64,000 bases of DNA from Rs1 sp000416275. Its GTDB lineage: Bacteria > Pseudomonadota > Gammaproteobacteria > Pseudomonadales > Balneatricaceae. The position numbers were made by a program, and so were the translations under genes. The stretch lies in NCBI GenBank assembly GCA_965243635.1, contig OZ251574.1:4464001-4528000 (forward strand). Reading direction: 5' to 3'. The notes beneath the pieces are model-generated. The model worked only from the letters and a program-made list of their open reading frames with translations, was not told the origin of the DNA and did not search any database. Shown here one piece after another: positions 36,943-46,405 of this stretch. The stretch's first letter is position 1. Each line of letters starts with the position of its first letter.

Positions 36943-38961
36943 TTAAGCACGCAATTTAAAACGGCCGATCAATACTTCTAATTGTTGTGCCTGATTATTT
37001 AAGTTTTCCACTCGGCGCGAGGTTAATTTATTGATATCTAAAACATCGGTTGCAGAACCGTTCACCAAATTTACGTCTTGCACTATTCTATTGGTGCTGG
37101 CTAATTGATCTTCCGTCACTTTAGCGATAGAGCTAATCATATTGTTTAGCTCGTCGGCACTTTGCACGATAGATTTTAGTGAATCCCCGGCTTTCTCGGT
37201 AAAGTCTACTGTTTCATTGACCAGCGCTGAACTGCGATTAATACTGACAATTATTTCTTTCGTTTCCTGCTGAATCGCACCGATTGAATTGGCGACTTCT
37301 TTGGTTGCACCACTAGTGCGACTGGCTAACTGTCGAACCTCATCAGCGACTACCGCAAAACCACGCCCCTGATCACCAGCTCTTGCCGCTTCAATAGCGG
37401 CGTTCAATGCCAGTAAATTGGTTTGCTCTGCAATACCATCTATCACTTGAATAACCGCTCCAATTTCATCACTGCGCCTGCCTAAGTTTTCAATGGTTTT
37501 GGCGATATCACCGACCATTATTGACACTTGATTAATACTGGTGACACTGCTATCTACAATTGATCCGCCCTCAGCGGCGAGCGATCCCGATGATTCTGCA
37601 TTAATGGAAGCTTGGGCACTTTGCTCTGCAATTTCCGACACTGACTGTGACATTTTTTCTGCGGCTTCCGCCATGGTAGTGGTCTTTAACACTTGCTCAT
37701 TACAGCTTATCTGGGCTTCCTGACTTGCTGATAATATTTCAGAGGATGAGTGGTGCACATTGTTGGCTACCACATGAATTTCCTGCAACAGTGCATTTAA
37801 AGAGATCAGCATATTGTTCATCATTTGTCCCAATATGCCAATCTCATCGGTACTGGCATCCTCGATTGGCGCAACTGATAAATTACCATCATTGATGTTA
37901 CTGGCGACCGCTAACACTTTAGACAGACGACCATTGATTGACTTAGCTAATATATGCGAGAGCACTGTGCCAAAAATTAGTGCGATCAAAGTAGCGATTA
38001 TCAACAGTATTTTCATGCTATCTAACAGCTCTGAGTTTTTTCTAATCGCCTTGGTAGCATCGGCTTTCTCCTCGTTGGCTGAGGCATCCAAAACACCTTC
38101 AACTACATCAAAAATACTGTGCTCCATATCATCTACTGAACGAAGTGCGGTCGCTCTTCCCGTCGGATCAAATTTATCAAAAATAAGATAAGACTCAGAT
38201 TTAATAAGGCTATATAGCTCAAATATTTTGTTTAAATCAGCCACTTCATTTGGTTTTCTCTCTAGTGGTTTCAATTGATTTAAATATGTTGCAAAGGACT
38301 GTGCATCTTTATCAAAGGCGGCCTTTTTCGATAAGTCTCCAGCGGTATAACTGGCTACTGAGGCCAGCATGTCACCCGCTTCATCAATCAACTCTAGATA
38401 CAGGCGCACTCCCGGCAAATCATCATTCAATGATTTTTGTAAATCTGTAGATGACAGAGCGTCGCTGTACTTCTGTTCTTTTAGCTTATCGAGTAGCGCC
38501 TCCAATTCAACACCGATCCCCGCCTCGAGTTTTTTGATCAGGGCAAATGCCCATTTTTCAGTATCTGGATTGTAGCGAGAAAACACTTCATCTCGGCTGC
38601 GTTTTACATAGCCATCTACCAGCGATTTTATGTTGGCCATTTTGTCACGATCTTTTTGTGAGACTGACTCTAATGGCTTAAGTTGTGAGTAATAATTATT
38701 GAATTCTTTGTAGTTCTCTTCAAAATTTTCAATTTCATCGGTTTCACCGGTCATGTATTCCAAGACATTGGACTGCATATCCCCCACTTCATCAAGCACA
38801 TGTAGATACAATATGACGCCGGGCAAATCATCTGACCCGATTTCGTCAGATATTGTACTAATTTGATCGATTCTAAAAAGCGTGAAAATTGAAATACATA
38901 GCATTAATAGAATGATCACTCCAAAGCCACCGTATAATTTCTCTGAAATTGTAATATTCAT
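36943..38961 (-). CDS. Methyl-accepting chemotaxis protein with duplicated (HBM-like) sensor domain
   Basis: A 672-residue chemoreceptor: membrane helix 1 (about 11-30), a periplasmic sensor (31-316), membrane helix 2 (about 317-339), HAMP, and the signalling hairpin with the highly conserved tip EQTNLLALNAAIEAARAGDQ. The sensor is two similar halves: DDLPGVILYLHVLDEVGDMQ (44-63) with YYSQLKPLE matches DDLPGVRLYLELIDEAGDML (180-199) with YLNQLKPLE, each followed by a similar (Y/F)(N/D)P segment. This fits the helical bimodular fold, known to bind organic acids in some receptors. It lies alone between repeats, so its ligand is open. Confidence 0.9.
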   Translation of the reverse strand: MNITISEKLYGGFGVIILLMLCISIFTLFRIDQISTISDEIGSDDLPGVILYLHVLDEVGDMQSNVLEYMTGETDEIENFEENYKEFNNYYSQLKPLESVSQKDRDKMANIKSLVDGYVKRSRDEVFSRYNPDTEKWAFALIKKLEAGIGVELEALLDKLKEQKYSDALSSTDLQKSLNDDLPGVRLYLELIDEAGDMLASVASYTAGDLSKKAAFDKDAQSFATYLNQLKPLERKPNEVADLNKIFELYSLIKSESYLIFDKFDPTGRATALRSVDDMEHSIFDVVEGVLDASANEEKADATKAIRKNSELLDSMKILLIIATLIALIFGTVLSHILAKSINGRLSKVLAVASNINDGNLSVAPIEDASTDEIGILGQMMNNMLISLNALLQEIHVVANNVHHSSSEILSASQEAQISCNEQVLKTTTMAEAAEKMSQSVSEIAEQSAQASINAESSGSLAAEGGSIVDSSVTSINQVSIMVGDIAKTIENLGRRSDEIGAVIQVIDGIAEQTNLLALNAAIEAARAGDQGRGFAVVADEVRQLASRTSGATKEVANSIGAIQQETKEIIVSINRSSALVNETVDFTEKAGDSLKSIVQSADELNNMISSIAKVTEDQLASTNRIVQDVNLVNGSATDVLDINKLTSRRVENLNNQAQQLEVLIGRFKLRA

Positions 38962-39216
38962 TATTTTTCCCTATATTATCCAATGATCTTTACGCAATAT
39001 CCGACATAATTTTTAGTAAAAAACACAGTAAAAACCTCCGCGAATATCCTTATGAATAGTCGGGTTTGTGTTGCAAATTTTTAAGCGAAGTCTGTCAATT
39101 GCTGTATAAGCATAGTAGAGGAAATGAAAACACCAATAAAAAATTTACTTGATGTATGGATAGGGATAGGATTTTATTGGTGTAGCTTGAAAAACCGGAG
39201 CAGCTTAGTTAGGGAA

Positions 39217-39320
39217 CCTCTAAACAAGTAACACACGCCCCGGCGCGCAGATAAATGGGTGATTAAGTCAACGCCTTCAGCATACTAGCTAATTAGGCGA
39301 AAGCCGTTAACGCAGAGCAC
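39217..39320. repeat. Dispersed repeat, CTCTGAACAAGTC family, copy 2
   Basis: cctctaaacaagtaacacac, then gtgattaagtcaacgcc and gcgaaagccgttaacgcaga match the copy at 18867-18972 in order. Just upstream, ACACCAATAAAA (39130-39141) and TTTTATTGGTGT (39172-39183) form a separate inverted pair. The rest of 38962-39216, upstream of the chemoreceptor, shows nothing I can name. Confidence 0.6.
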
Positions 39321-39350
39321 TATCCCCTCTGCAACTTGCTAAAAAATCTT

Positions 39351-40705
39351 CCTGATTGACCATCATACTCCGCTCAACTTGGCGACTATTTGACAAAGTA
39401 TTTAATTTCAACAAGCTAAGAAGTTGTAATATGTTTCTATGATTTAATAATGGTTTAGATTATGGCCAAGTCAGATATTTGTAAATTTTTTTACTTTAGG
39501 CCAGTCTGTGAAGACGCAGTGCTAATCAGCTAGTGTTTTGTTTTTCCTCTGTGCAGCGCAGCGCCTCTGTGCCCTCTGTAGTGAAAAAATCTTTAAAGGA
39601 TTGGTTTTACCACAGAGGGCACAGAGAGCACAGAGAAGAGATTAAAAGCATCTTTTGCTATGGCGGAGACACAGGGCTAATCAGATAAGTTTTCCTGATT
39701 GACCATCATACTCCGCTCTACTTGGCGACTATTTGACTAAGTATTTAATTTCAACAAGTTAAGAAGTTGTAATATGTTTCTATGATTTAATAATGGTTTA
39801 GATTATGGCCAAGTCAGATATTTGTAAATTTTTTTACTTTAGGCCAGTCTGTGAAGACGCAGTGCTAATCAGCTAGTGTTTTGTTTTTCCTCTGTGCAGC
39901 GCAGCGCCTCTGCGCCCTCTGTGGTGAAAAAATCTTTAAAGGATTGGTTTTACCACAGAGGGCACAGAGAGCACAGAGAAGAGATTAAAAGCATCTTTTG
40001 CTATGGCGGAGACACAGGGCTAATCAGATAAGTTTTCCTGATTGACCATCATACTCCGCTCTACTTGGCGACTATTTGACAAAGTATTTAATTTCAACAA
40101 GCTAAGAAGTTGTAATATATTTCTATGATTTAATAATGGTTTAGATTATGGCCAAGTCAGATATTTGTAAATTTTTTTACTTTAGGCCAGTCTGTGAAGA
40201 CGCAGTGCTAATCAGCTAGTGTTTGGTTTTTCCTCTGTGCAGCGCAGCGCCTCTGTGCCCTCTGTGGTGAAAAAATCTTTAAAGGATTGGTTTTACCACA
40301 GAGGGCACAGAGAGCACAGAGAAGAGATTAAAAGCATCTTTTGCTATGGCGGAGACACAGGGCTAATCAGATAAGTTTTCCTGATTGACCATCATACTCC
40401 GCTCTACTTGGCGACTATTTGACAAAGTATTTAATTTCAACAAGTTAAGAAGTTGTAATATGTCTCTATGATTTAATAATGGTTTAGATTATGGCCAAGT
40501 CAGATATTTGTAAATTTTTTTACTTTAGGCCAGTCTGTGAAGACCCAGTGCTAATCAGCTAGTGTTTTGTTTTTCCTCTGTGCAGCGCAGCGCCTCTGTG
40601 CCCTCTGTGGTGAAAAAATCTTTAAAGGATTGGTTTTACCACAGAGGGCACAGAGAAGAGATTAAAAGCATCTTTTGCTATGGCGGAGACCCAGGGCTAA
40701 TCAGG
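39351..40705. repeat. Four tandem copies of a 343-bp repeat unit
   Basis: Units begin CCTGATTGACCATCATACTC at 39351, 39694, 40037 and 40380, giving an exact 343-base period; the fourth lacks nine bases (a gagagcaca-type deletion) and ends near 40705. Copies differ by only about one to five bases each (for example actaagtat for acaaagtat in copy 2, gacccag for gacgcag in copy 4). Each holds an inverted pair, CTCTGTGCCCTCTGTGGT and ACCACAGAGGGCACAGAG, around 26 bases. The array is bounded by TTCCTGATT at the left and AATCAGGAA at the right. A further copy begins at 63949. There is no open reading frame of useful length. Confidence 0.95.
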
Positions 40706-40719
40706 AAAATCTTTAAGGT

Positions 40720-42324
40720 TTAATCCGTTGTGCTGTTAATAGCCGCGCTACTCCAGCGGTCATTCACCAGTCGCATAATTGCATTTGGATTGGCATTTTG
40801 CAGCTCTATTGGCAGTAGCGCATCCGGTGTATTTTGATAGCACAGCGCTCGAGTAAAGCGCTCTATTGCCCGAGTGCCGACAGAGGTACTTTGGCTGGCA
40901 GTGCTACTAGGGTAGGGTCCGCCGTGAGACATCGCCGAACTTAGTTCAACCCCAGTGCCGTAACCATCAAACAAGATCCTGCCGATGCGCTGTTGCAATA
41001 TCGGCAATAGTTGCGCCGCTAACTCTCGATCCTCTGTGTCGGCAAATAGCGCAGCTGTCAAATGACCGCCGAGGCTTTCAGCGACAGCCAATAGCTGAGC
41101 GCTATCTTCACAGCAAACCACCAAGGTGGCCGGGCCAAAGACTTCCTCTTCCAACTTACCCTGCTGTAAATAATCTTTAGCGTCGACCCGTAACAGAGCT
41201 ACTTGTGCCTGGCTTTGATCGGCATTAGCCGACTCTCCACAGGCGATCACTGTTAGGCTAGGCATTGCTTTACGCTGCTCACAGAGCTGTTGATAACTAT
41301 GGCAAATACCTGCAGTTAGCATAGTGGCCGCCGGTAGAGTTGGGGTTTTTTCTGCCAGCGAGGAAAGCAATCTGTCCAGCGCTTGGCCTTTAACCGCAAT
41401 TAAAATCCCCGGACTGGTACAAAATTGGCCGACTCCCATCATCAGCGCCGCGATAAAGGATGCCGCTATTTGCTCAGCTTGCTGCTCGAGTGCTTGTGGC
41501 AGCAAAAATACCGGGTTAGTTGAACCTAATTCACCGTAGAAAGGAATCGGTTCAGCGCGACTTACCGCCAGATTGTACAGGGCGCGGCCGCCGCTGATCG
41601 AACCGGTAAAGCCGACAGCTTTGATGCTCGGGTCAGTCACTAACGCCGTACCCACCGTGCGACCATCGTCGTGCAACATCGCAAAAATGCCGGTCGGGAG
41701 AGCACATTCATTGAGCGCCGCTAAAATCGCACCAGCCACTAGTTCAGAAGTACCCGGATGGGCACTATGCGCTTTGACTATAACCGGACAACCCGCCGCT
41801 AGCGCCGATGCTGTATCGCCACCAGCCACAGAGAATGCCAGCGGAAAGTTACTGGCCGCAAACACCACCACGGGGCCAAGTGGCACTTGAGTCAGACGGA
41901 TATCAGGTTTGGGCAACGGTTGACGATCGGGCTGTGCCAGATCGATCACCGGTCGCTTCCAATCACCTTTATCGAGTAGCTGGGCAAACATATTTAACTG
42001 GCCGATGGTTCTACCCAACTCGCCGTTGATCCGCATTTCTGGCAGCGCGGTCTCCCAAGTGGCCCACTCTACTATTTGACTGCGGATTTTTTCCAGTTCA
42101 ACTCCAATAGTGCGCAGAAAATTTGCTTTTTTCTGATCACTCAATTGGCTGTAGCTTTGAAAGGCCTTGGCCGCCTCAATGGCCGCTAGCGCCACTTGGT
42201 CGCTGTCGGCGCTGCGAAAAACCGCGGTAGATTTTGCTGCGCTACACGGATTGACTGCATTAAAGCTTGCCCCTGCGCCCAAAAGCCACTCACCTTTGAT
42301 TAGAATTTTTCCCGAGATGCTCAT
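40720..42324 (-). CDS. 2-oxoglutarate semialdehyde dehydrogenase
   Basis: A 534-residue NAD(P)-dependent aldehyde dehydrogenase, most likely for 2,5-dioxopentanoate (2-oxoglutarate semialdehyde) to 2-oxoglutarate (EC 1.2.1.26), the last step of oxidative uronate breakdown. Catalytic Cys lies in MMGVGQFCTSPG and catalytic Glu in FYGELGSTNP; the substrate-channel and cofactor blocks FAASNFPLAFSVAGGDTASA and GFTGSISGGRAL are typical of the long KGSADH branch. The same cluster holds uronate dehydrogenase, KdgD and the lactone enzymes, giving a complete pathway. A 17-base perfect hairpin lies 23 bases upstream of its start. Confidence 0.9.
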   Translation of the reverse strand: MSISGKILIKGEWLLGAGASFNAVNPCSAAKSTAVFRSADSDQVALAAIEAAKAFQSYSQLSDQKKANFLRTIGVELEKIRSQIVEWATWETALPEMRINGELGRTIGQLNMFAQLLDKGDWKRPVIDLAQPDRQPLPKPDIRLTQVPLGPVVVFAASNFPLAFSVAGGDTASALAAGCPVIVKAHSAHPGTSELVAGAILAALNECALPTGIFAMLHDDGRTVGTALVTDPSIKAVGFTGSISGGRALYNLAVSRAEPIPFYGELGSTNPVFLLPQALEQQAEQIAASFIAALMMGVGQFCTSPGILIAVKGQALDRLLSSLAEKTPTLPAATMLTAGICHSYQQLCEQRKAMPSLTVIACGESANADQSQAQVALLRVDAKDYLQQGKLEEEVFGPATLVVCCEDSAQLLAVAESLGGHLTAALFADTEDRELAAQLLPILQQRIGRILFDGYGTGVELSSAMSHGGPYPSSTASQSTSVGTRAIERFTRALCYQNTPDALLPIELQNANPNAIMRLVNDRWSSAAINSTTD

Positions 42325-42346
42325 ATGCTGTTTCCTTTACTGGATA

Positions 42347-42393
42347 GAGACCTCTGCATAACGACTGCGCTCGCAACGTTATGCAGAGGTCTC
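42347..42393. repeat. Perfect hairpin, GAGACCTCTGCATAACG family
   Basis: GAGACCTCTGCATAACG (42347-42363) and CGTTATGCAGAGGTCTC (42377-42393) are perfect 17-base inverted arms around 13 bases. The same ends bound the longer element at 55328-55530. It lies in the divergent region between the dehydrogenase and the LysR gene, so it might also influence their promoters. Confidence 0.78.
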
Positions 42394-42510
42394 GGATAAT
42401 GATTGCGCTTATTGTAAGCAGTATTGAGGGTCACGACAAAAGAGTTCTTTTCAATCTGCAGTTGAGTGTTTACTCATGTATAATTAATTCTTTAGCTCTT
42501 GGATCGAGAT

Positions 42511-43413
42511 ATGCCACTTCCCTCATTAAATAGCCTGCGCACATTCGAGAGCGCCGCTCGACTGCAGAGCTTTTCTCTGGCCGCGGCGGAATTATTTGTC
42601 TCCCCCTCGGCCGTTAGTCACCAAATTAGGCAGTTGGAGCAGCGCCTCTGTGTGGCACTGTTTGTGCGTTTAGATCGCCAGGTTATTTTGAGCCCCGCCG
42701 GACAGCGCTACTATCCACAGGTAAAATTAGGTATCGATACCTTACTAAAGGCTAGTCGGGAGCTGACAGAGCAAGCTTGCACTGTGCAGGAAATAAAAAT
42801 GTCGGTCGTGCCGTTTTTTGCCACCCGCTGGCTACTGCCAAAGCTGGCCAGTTTTAGAAAATCACAACCCAACTGGCAATTAAAAATTCAGACCAGCACT
42901 AGCGCCTCTGACTTTAATCGGGAGAGCTTTGATTTAGTAATTCGTCGGGGCGTCGGCCCCTGGCAGGGAATGACCGCTAAGCGACTGTGCGACGAGCGCC
43001 TAGCGGCAGTCTGTCAGCCGAAAATGTACCGAAAGATCACCAAGGTGACTGACCTGTTAGCGCAGCCATTACTGTTTAATGCCAACGTCATGAGTGAGTG
43101 GCAAGAGTGGTTCGAATCCCAGCAACTGAGCTTCAATGATCCGGTAGTCTCTTTTGATTTTCAGAATACTTCTCAGATTCTCGATGCTTGTATCGCAGGC
43201 ACCGGCATTGCGCTGATCGATCCAATCATGATCAAAGACGAGTTGGCACAGGGCAAATTACGGCAGATTTTTAGCGGTGCAGTGCCTAGCCTGCGCGGCT
43301 ATTTTATAGCCTACCCAAAGCAATTTGAACAACAGCAAAAGATCCAAGTATTTGAACAGTGGATATTTGAACAATTGGCGATCGATCCTCTCATGGCAGA
43401 CCGACTCAACTAA
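42511..43413 (+). CDS. LysR-family regulator (GcvA-like)
   Basis: A 300-residue LysR-type regulator. The N-terminal winged helix reads SLNSLRTFESAARLQSFSLA, then AAELFVSPSAVSHQIRQLEQ, and the effector-binding domain follows from about residue 90 (IKMSVVPFFATRWLLPKLAS). I prefer the ATG at 42511 over a TTG at 42499, since relatives begin MPLPSLNSLRTFE. It is divergent from the semialdehyde dehydrogenase and converges on uronate dehydrogenase, so it probably controls the dehydrogenase or the whole cluster. Confidence 0.9.
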   Translation: MPLPSLNSLRTFESAARLQSFSLAAAELFVSPSAVSHQIRQLEQRLCVALFVRLDRQVILSPAGQRYYPQVKLGIDTLLKASRELTEQACTVQEIKMSVVPFFATRWLLPKLASFRKSQPNWQLKIQTSTSASDFNRESFDLVIRRGVGPWQGMTAKRLCDERLAAVCQPKMYRKITKVTDLLAQPLLFNANVMSEWQEWFESQQLSFNDPVVSFDFQNTSQILDACIAGTGIALIDPIMIKDELAQGKLRQIFSGAVPSLRGYFIAYPKQFEQQQKIQVFEQWIFEQLAIDPLMADRLN

Positions 43414-43424
43414 ACACTATGCTT

Positions 43425-44219
43425 TCAATCCTCGAAATGCCCGGCACCGGCAAAGCCGCCACCTTGATAACGCACCGCCGGATCATTGGCATCACTGGCG
43501 CGCGGCTGCAAATAAGCTGCTGTTTTAAAAACATCTGAACTGTCTTTAGGCTGCCATCCCAAGAAGTTTACTTTGCTGTTATCCCACCAGCGCTCGCTGT
43601 TCGCCGATACGCCGTAAATAACCGGACAACCTAAACGATCACATTCAAAGACTCGTTTAATCAGCGAGACAAAATCGTCAGCACTCAGCCAAGTTGCCAA
43701 CATCCGTCGATCTAATGGCTTATCGAAACATGAGCCGATTCGCACTCTGGCTGTTTCTATAGCAAACTTATCGTAATAGAGGCTGGCTAACATTTCACCG
43801 TAACACTTTGATACACCGTACAAGCTATCTGGGCGCATCGTCGAGTCGGCATCGAGCATATCCTCGCGCTGATGAAAGCCAATGGTATGATTCGAGCTGG
43901 CAAACAAAATTCTGCGCACCCCATGTTTGCGCGCCGCTTCATATAAGTTATAGGTGCCGATAATGTTCGCATTAAGTATGTTGTCGAAACTATTTTCTGT
44001 CGAGACTCCGCCCAAGTGGATGATGCCGTCACAACCTTCTACTAAGCGCATCACCGCCTCTGCATCAGCGAGATCACAGCATTGGATTTCCTCTGCGGCA
44101 TTTTGCGGCTCAAGCTCGGCATTATCAGAGAGACGTAACACCTCTACCCAGCCCTTCAACTTCACTCTGACTACTTTTCCTAAATTACCGGCAGCACCGG
44201 TGATCAATACTCTTTTCAT
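43425..44219 (-). CDS. udh: Uronate dehydrogenase
   Basis: A 264-residue short-chain/extended dehydrogenase that oxidises D-galacturonate or D-glucuronate to the aldarolactone with NAD+ (EC 1.1.1.203). NAD-binding motif ITGAAGNLGK, the family pattern HLGGVSTENSFDNILNANII, the Ser-Tyr-Lys set in FASSNHTIGF and YGVSKCYGE, and the ending ARVRIGSCFDKP are as in Agrobacterium and Pseudomonas Udh. It is the first committed enzyme of the pathway and lies just downstream of the TRAP transporter genes, on the same strand. Confidence 0.93.
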   Translation of the reverse strand: MKRVLITGAAGNLGKVVRVKLKGWVEVLRLSDNAELEPQNAAEEIQCCDLADAEAVMRLVEGCDGIIHLGGVSTENSFDNILNANIIGTYNLYEAARKHGVRRILFASSNHTIGFHQREDMLDADSTMRPDSLYGVSKCYGEMLASLYYDKFAIETARVRIGSCFDKPLDRRMLATWLSADDFVSLIKRVFECDRLGCPVIYGVSANSERWWDNSKVNFLGWQPKDSSDVFKTAAYLQPRASDANDPAVRYQGGGFAGAGHFED

Positions 44220-44348
44220 TTCAATTTCAACTCCAAAATACCATAAACGCTACCACCAGCCAAAGCACGCAGCTGGTCAACATCGAATTAAATATCACGC
44301 CAACAACAGCGCAACACAGCGAGCATTTCCTATCTTTTATGCATCCAG

Positions 44349-45632
44349 TTATACGTCCAGCAAGTTCGGCAAAAATAACGACATTGAAGGCACAAAAGTG
44401 ATCAACATCAAGGTCAGTAATATCGCCAGATAAAACGGCCAAATAGTACGGACCGCACGCTGAATTGGCACGTTGCCAATCGCACAACCGACAAACAGAC
44501 AAGAGCCAACCGGTGGGGTACACAACCCTAAGCCTAAGTTCATCATTAACATCACACCAAACTGAATGGGGTCCATGCCTAAGCCCACCGCCACTGGCAA
44601 AAATATCGGAGTGCAGATCAAAATCAGTGCTCCCATATCCATAATCATGCCTAAAACCAGCAACATTAAGTTCATCATCAGCAAGATAATGATCGGGTTA
44701 TCTGAGATCATGTAGAGCAGTTTAGTCAGTTCAGAAGGGACGTCGTACAGCACTAGCATATAGCCGAAGGCCGAGGCGCAACCAACCAAAATCATCACCA
44801 TGCCGGTGGTTCGGACCGCATTTTTAACGGCGACCATAAAGCTCGCCAACGAGAGCGAACGGTACACAAAAACACCGACTACTATTGCATAGATACAGCC
44901 AATAGCCCCTGACTCGGTCACCGTAAACACCCCTGAAAGTGCTCCACCTACGATAATTACCGCGGTAAAGAGGCCCGGGAAAGCGGTGATAGCTGCGTAC
45001 AAAACTACGCTCCAACCGGGAAATTTTTCGGTCGGATAATTATTGCGAATCGCCACCCATCTAGCGGCAGCCCCCAGACACAAGCACATCAATATTCCGG
45101 GAATAAGTCCCGCCATAAACAAACTGGAAACCGAAATTCCGCCACCCGCTGCCACCACAAATAAAATCATATTGTGGCTCGGGGGAATCATAATACCTGC
45201 TACCGATGAAGTAACTGTGACATTTACCGCGTATTCGGCGCTGTAACCTTTTTCTTTCATCACCGGTATTAATAGCGAGCCTAGAGCCGATACATCGGCG
45301 ACTGCTGATCCGGAGATGCCGCCAAATAACATACTGGAAAAAACATTGACCTGGCCTAGCCCACCCTTGGCCCAACCTACTGCTGATGAGGCTAAACTGA
45401 CTAATCGGGAAGCGATGCCACCGTGCAGCATTAACTCACCGGCAAAGATAAAAAACGGAATCGCCAGCAGTGAAAAAACCGACACTCCGGAGACGATCCG
45501 CTGAAAGCCAATCAACAGCGGCAAGCCTTCATAGACAAACGAAGAGAGTGCAGCGATACCTAACGCGTAGGCTACTGGCATGCCAATAATTAATAATAAG
45601 GCAAAGCAGCCCAATAGAATAAACAAGCCCAT
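44349..45632 (-). CDS. dctM: TRAP transporter large permease DctM
   Basis: About 427 residues with some 11-12 membrane helices, the main channel of a TRAP carrier. The family blocks GMPVAYALGIAAL, PLLIGFQRIVSGVSVFSLLA, PFFIFAGELMLHGG and MIPPSHNMILF are clear. I choose the ATG at 45632, four bases after the dctQ stop; a frame extending 13 codons upstream into dctQ is less likely. With DctQ and DctP it should import hexuronates, as judged by the neighbouring catabolic genes. Confidence 0.93.
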   Translation of the reverse strand: MGLFILLGCFALLLIIGMPVAYALGIAALSSFVYEGLPLLIGFQRIVSGVSVFSLLAIPFFIFAGELMLHGGIASRLVSLASSAVGWAKGGLGQVNVFSSMLFGGISGSAVADVSALGSLLIPVMKEKGYSAEYAVNVTVTSSVAGIMIPPSHNMILFVVAAGGGISVSSLFMAGLIPGILMCLCLGAAARWVAIRNNYPTEKFPGWSVVLYAAITAFPGLFTAVIIVGGALSGVFTVTESGAIGCIYAIVVGVFVYRSLSLASFMVAVKNAVRTTGMVMILVGCASAFGYMLVLYDVPSELTKLLYMISDNPIIILLMMNLMLLVLGMIMDMGALILICTPIFLPVAVGLGMDPIQFGVMLMMNLGLGLCTPPVGSCLFVGCAIGNVPIQRAVRTIWPFYLAILLTLMLITFVPSMSLFLPNLLDV

Positions 45633-45636
45633 ACAA

Positions 45637-46194
45637 CTATTCCTCAGCCTTATTTTTGAGATCAAAGACATCGGAATTCAATGCTGGATCTACATGTGAA
45701 AAAAGTGAAATGGCACCACCGAGCAAGCTAGCCGCAGAAAAAAGCGCGACTAAAGCACCGCTAATCAGTACCGGGATATAACGTATGCCCTCGGGGATAG
45801 CTAACAAGGGGATTTCTTTGTACCAGGAAAATTGCATTAACTCACTCGACTTGATGGCCATAAGAAAGCCAAACATCAGCAAAATAAAATCACAGAGCAT
45901 TCTCAACACTAGCTGGCTTTTAGCACCACAGAGCATTGGTATAATATCTACTGCCAGATGAGTCCGCTCACGCACTCCGGTTGCAGAGGACATAAACGAA
46001 ATAGTAATCATCATTAATAGCGCTAATTGCTCGACCCAAGTCGGCGTATCATTGAGCACATAGCGACCGTAAACTAGCCAGCCAAAGGTGGCAACTAGCA
46101 CGATCATAGACAGCGCCGACAACCCGGTACAAATTGCCGCCAGGGCATCCAGAAATCGATCTAAATAAGGGTGTAAACTAATTTTTCGATCCAT
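45637..46194 (-). CDS. dctQ: TRAP transporter small permease DctQ
   Basis: A 185-residue protein with four membrane helices, the small integral subunit of a TRAP carrier. Typical are WLVYGRYVLNDTPTWVEQLA and SFMSSATGVRERTHLAVDII. It lies between dctP and dctM. A gap of about 210 bases separates it from dctP, common in these operons where the binding protein is made in excess. Confidence 0.92.
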   Translation of the reverse strand: MDRKISLHPYLDRFLDALAAICTGLSALSMIVLVATFGWLVYGRYVLNDTPTWVEQLALLMMITISFMSSATGVRERTHLAVDIIPMLCGAKSQLVLRMLCDFILLMFGFLMAIKSSELMQFSWYKEIPLLAIPEGIRYIPVLISGALVALFSAASLLGGAISLFSHVDPALNSDVFDLKNKAEE

Positions 46195-46405
46195 AGCTAA
46201 CTCATTTTATTATCATTATATGCAGCTCAAAGCTGAAAATTAACACAGTGGGACCCCAGCATATCTACTGCACTGGTGACGTAATACTGAGCTCTCACAG
46301 TAACTACTTCCAAATATAGATAGCAATCGGCCAGGCCTATTAGCGGCTTCTAAGGTTGTTTGTTAAAAATATCCCACCCTTTGCAAGATGGCATAAACAC
46401 AGCGA

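Noticed and set aside
38962..39060. Sigma-28 promoter for the chemoreceptor (GTCGGATA on the minus strand)
   Set aside because: The only TAAA upstream is about eight bases away, much too close for the sigma-28 spacing.
39124..39231. Short frame starting MKTPIKNLLDVWIG
   Set aside because: Only 35 codons, no ribosome site, crosses an inverted pair and ends inside a dispersed repeat.
39351..40705. CRISPR array
   Set aside because: The period is 343 bases with nearly identical whole units; there are no short direct repeats separated by unique spacers and no cas genes.
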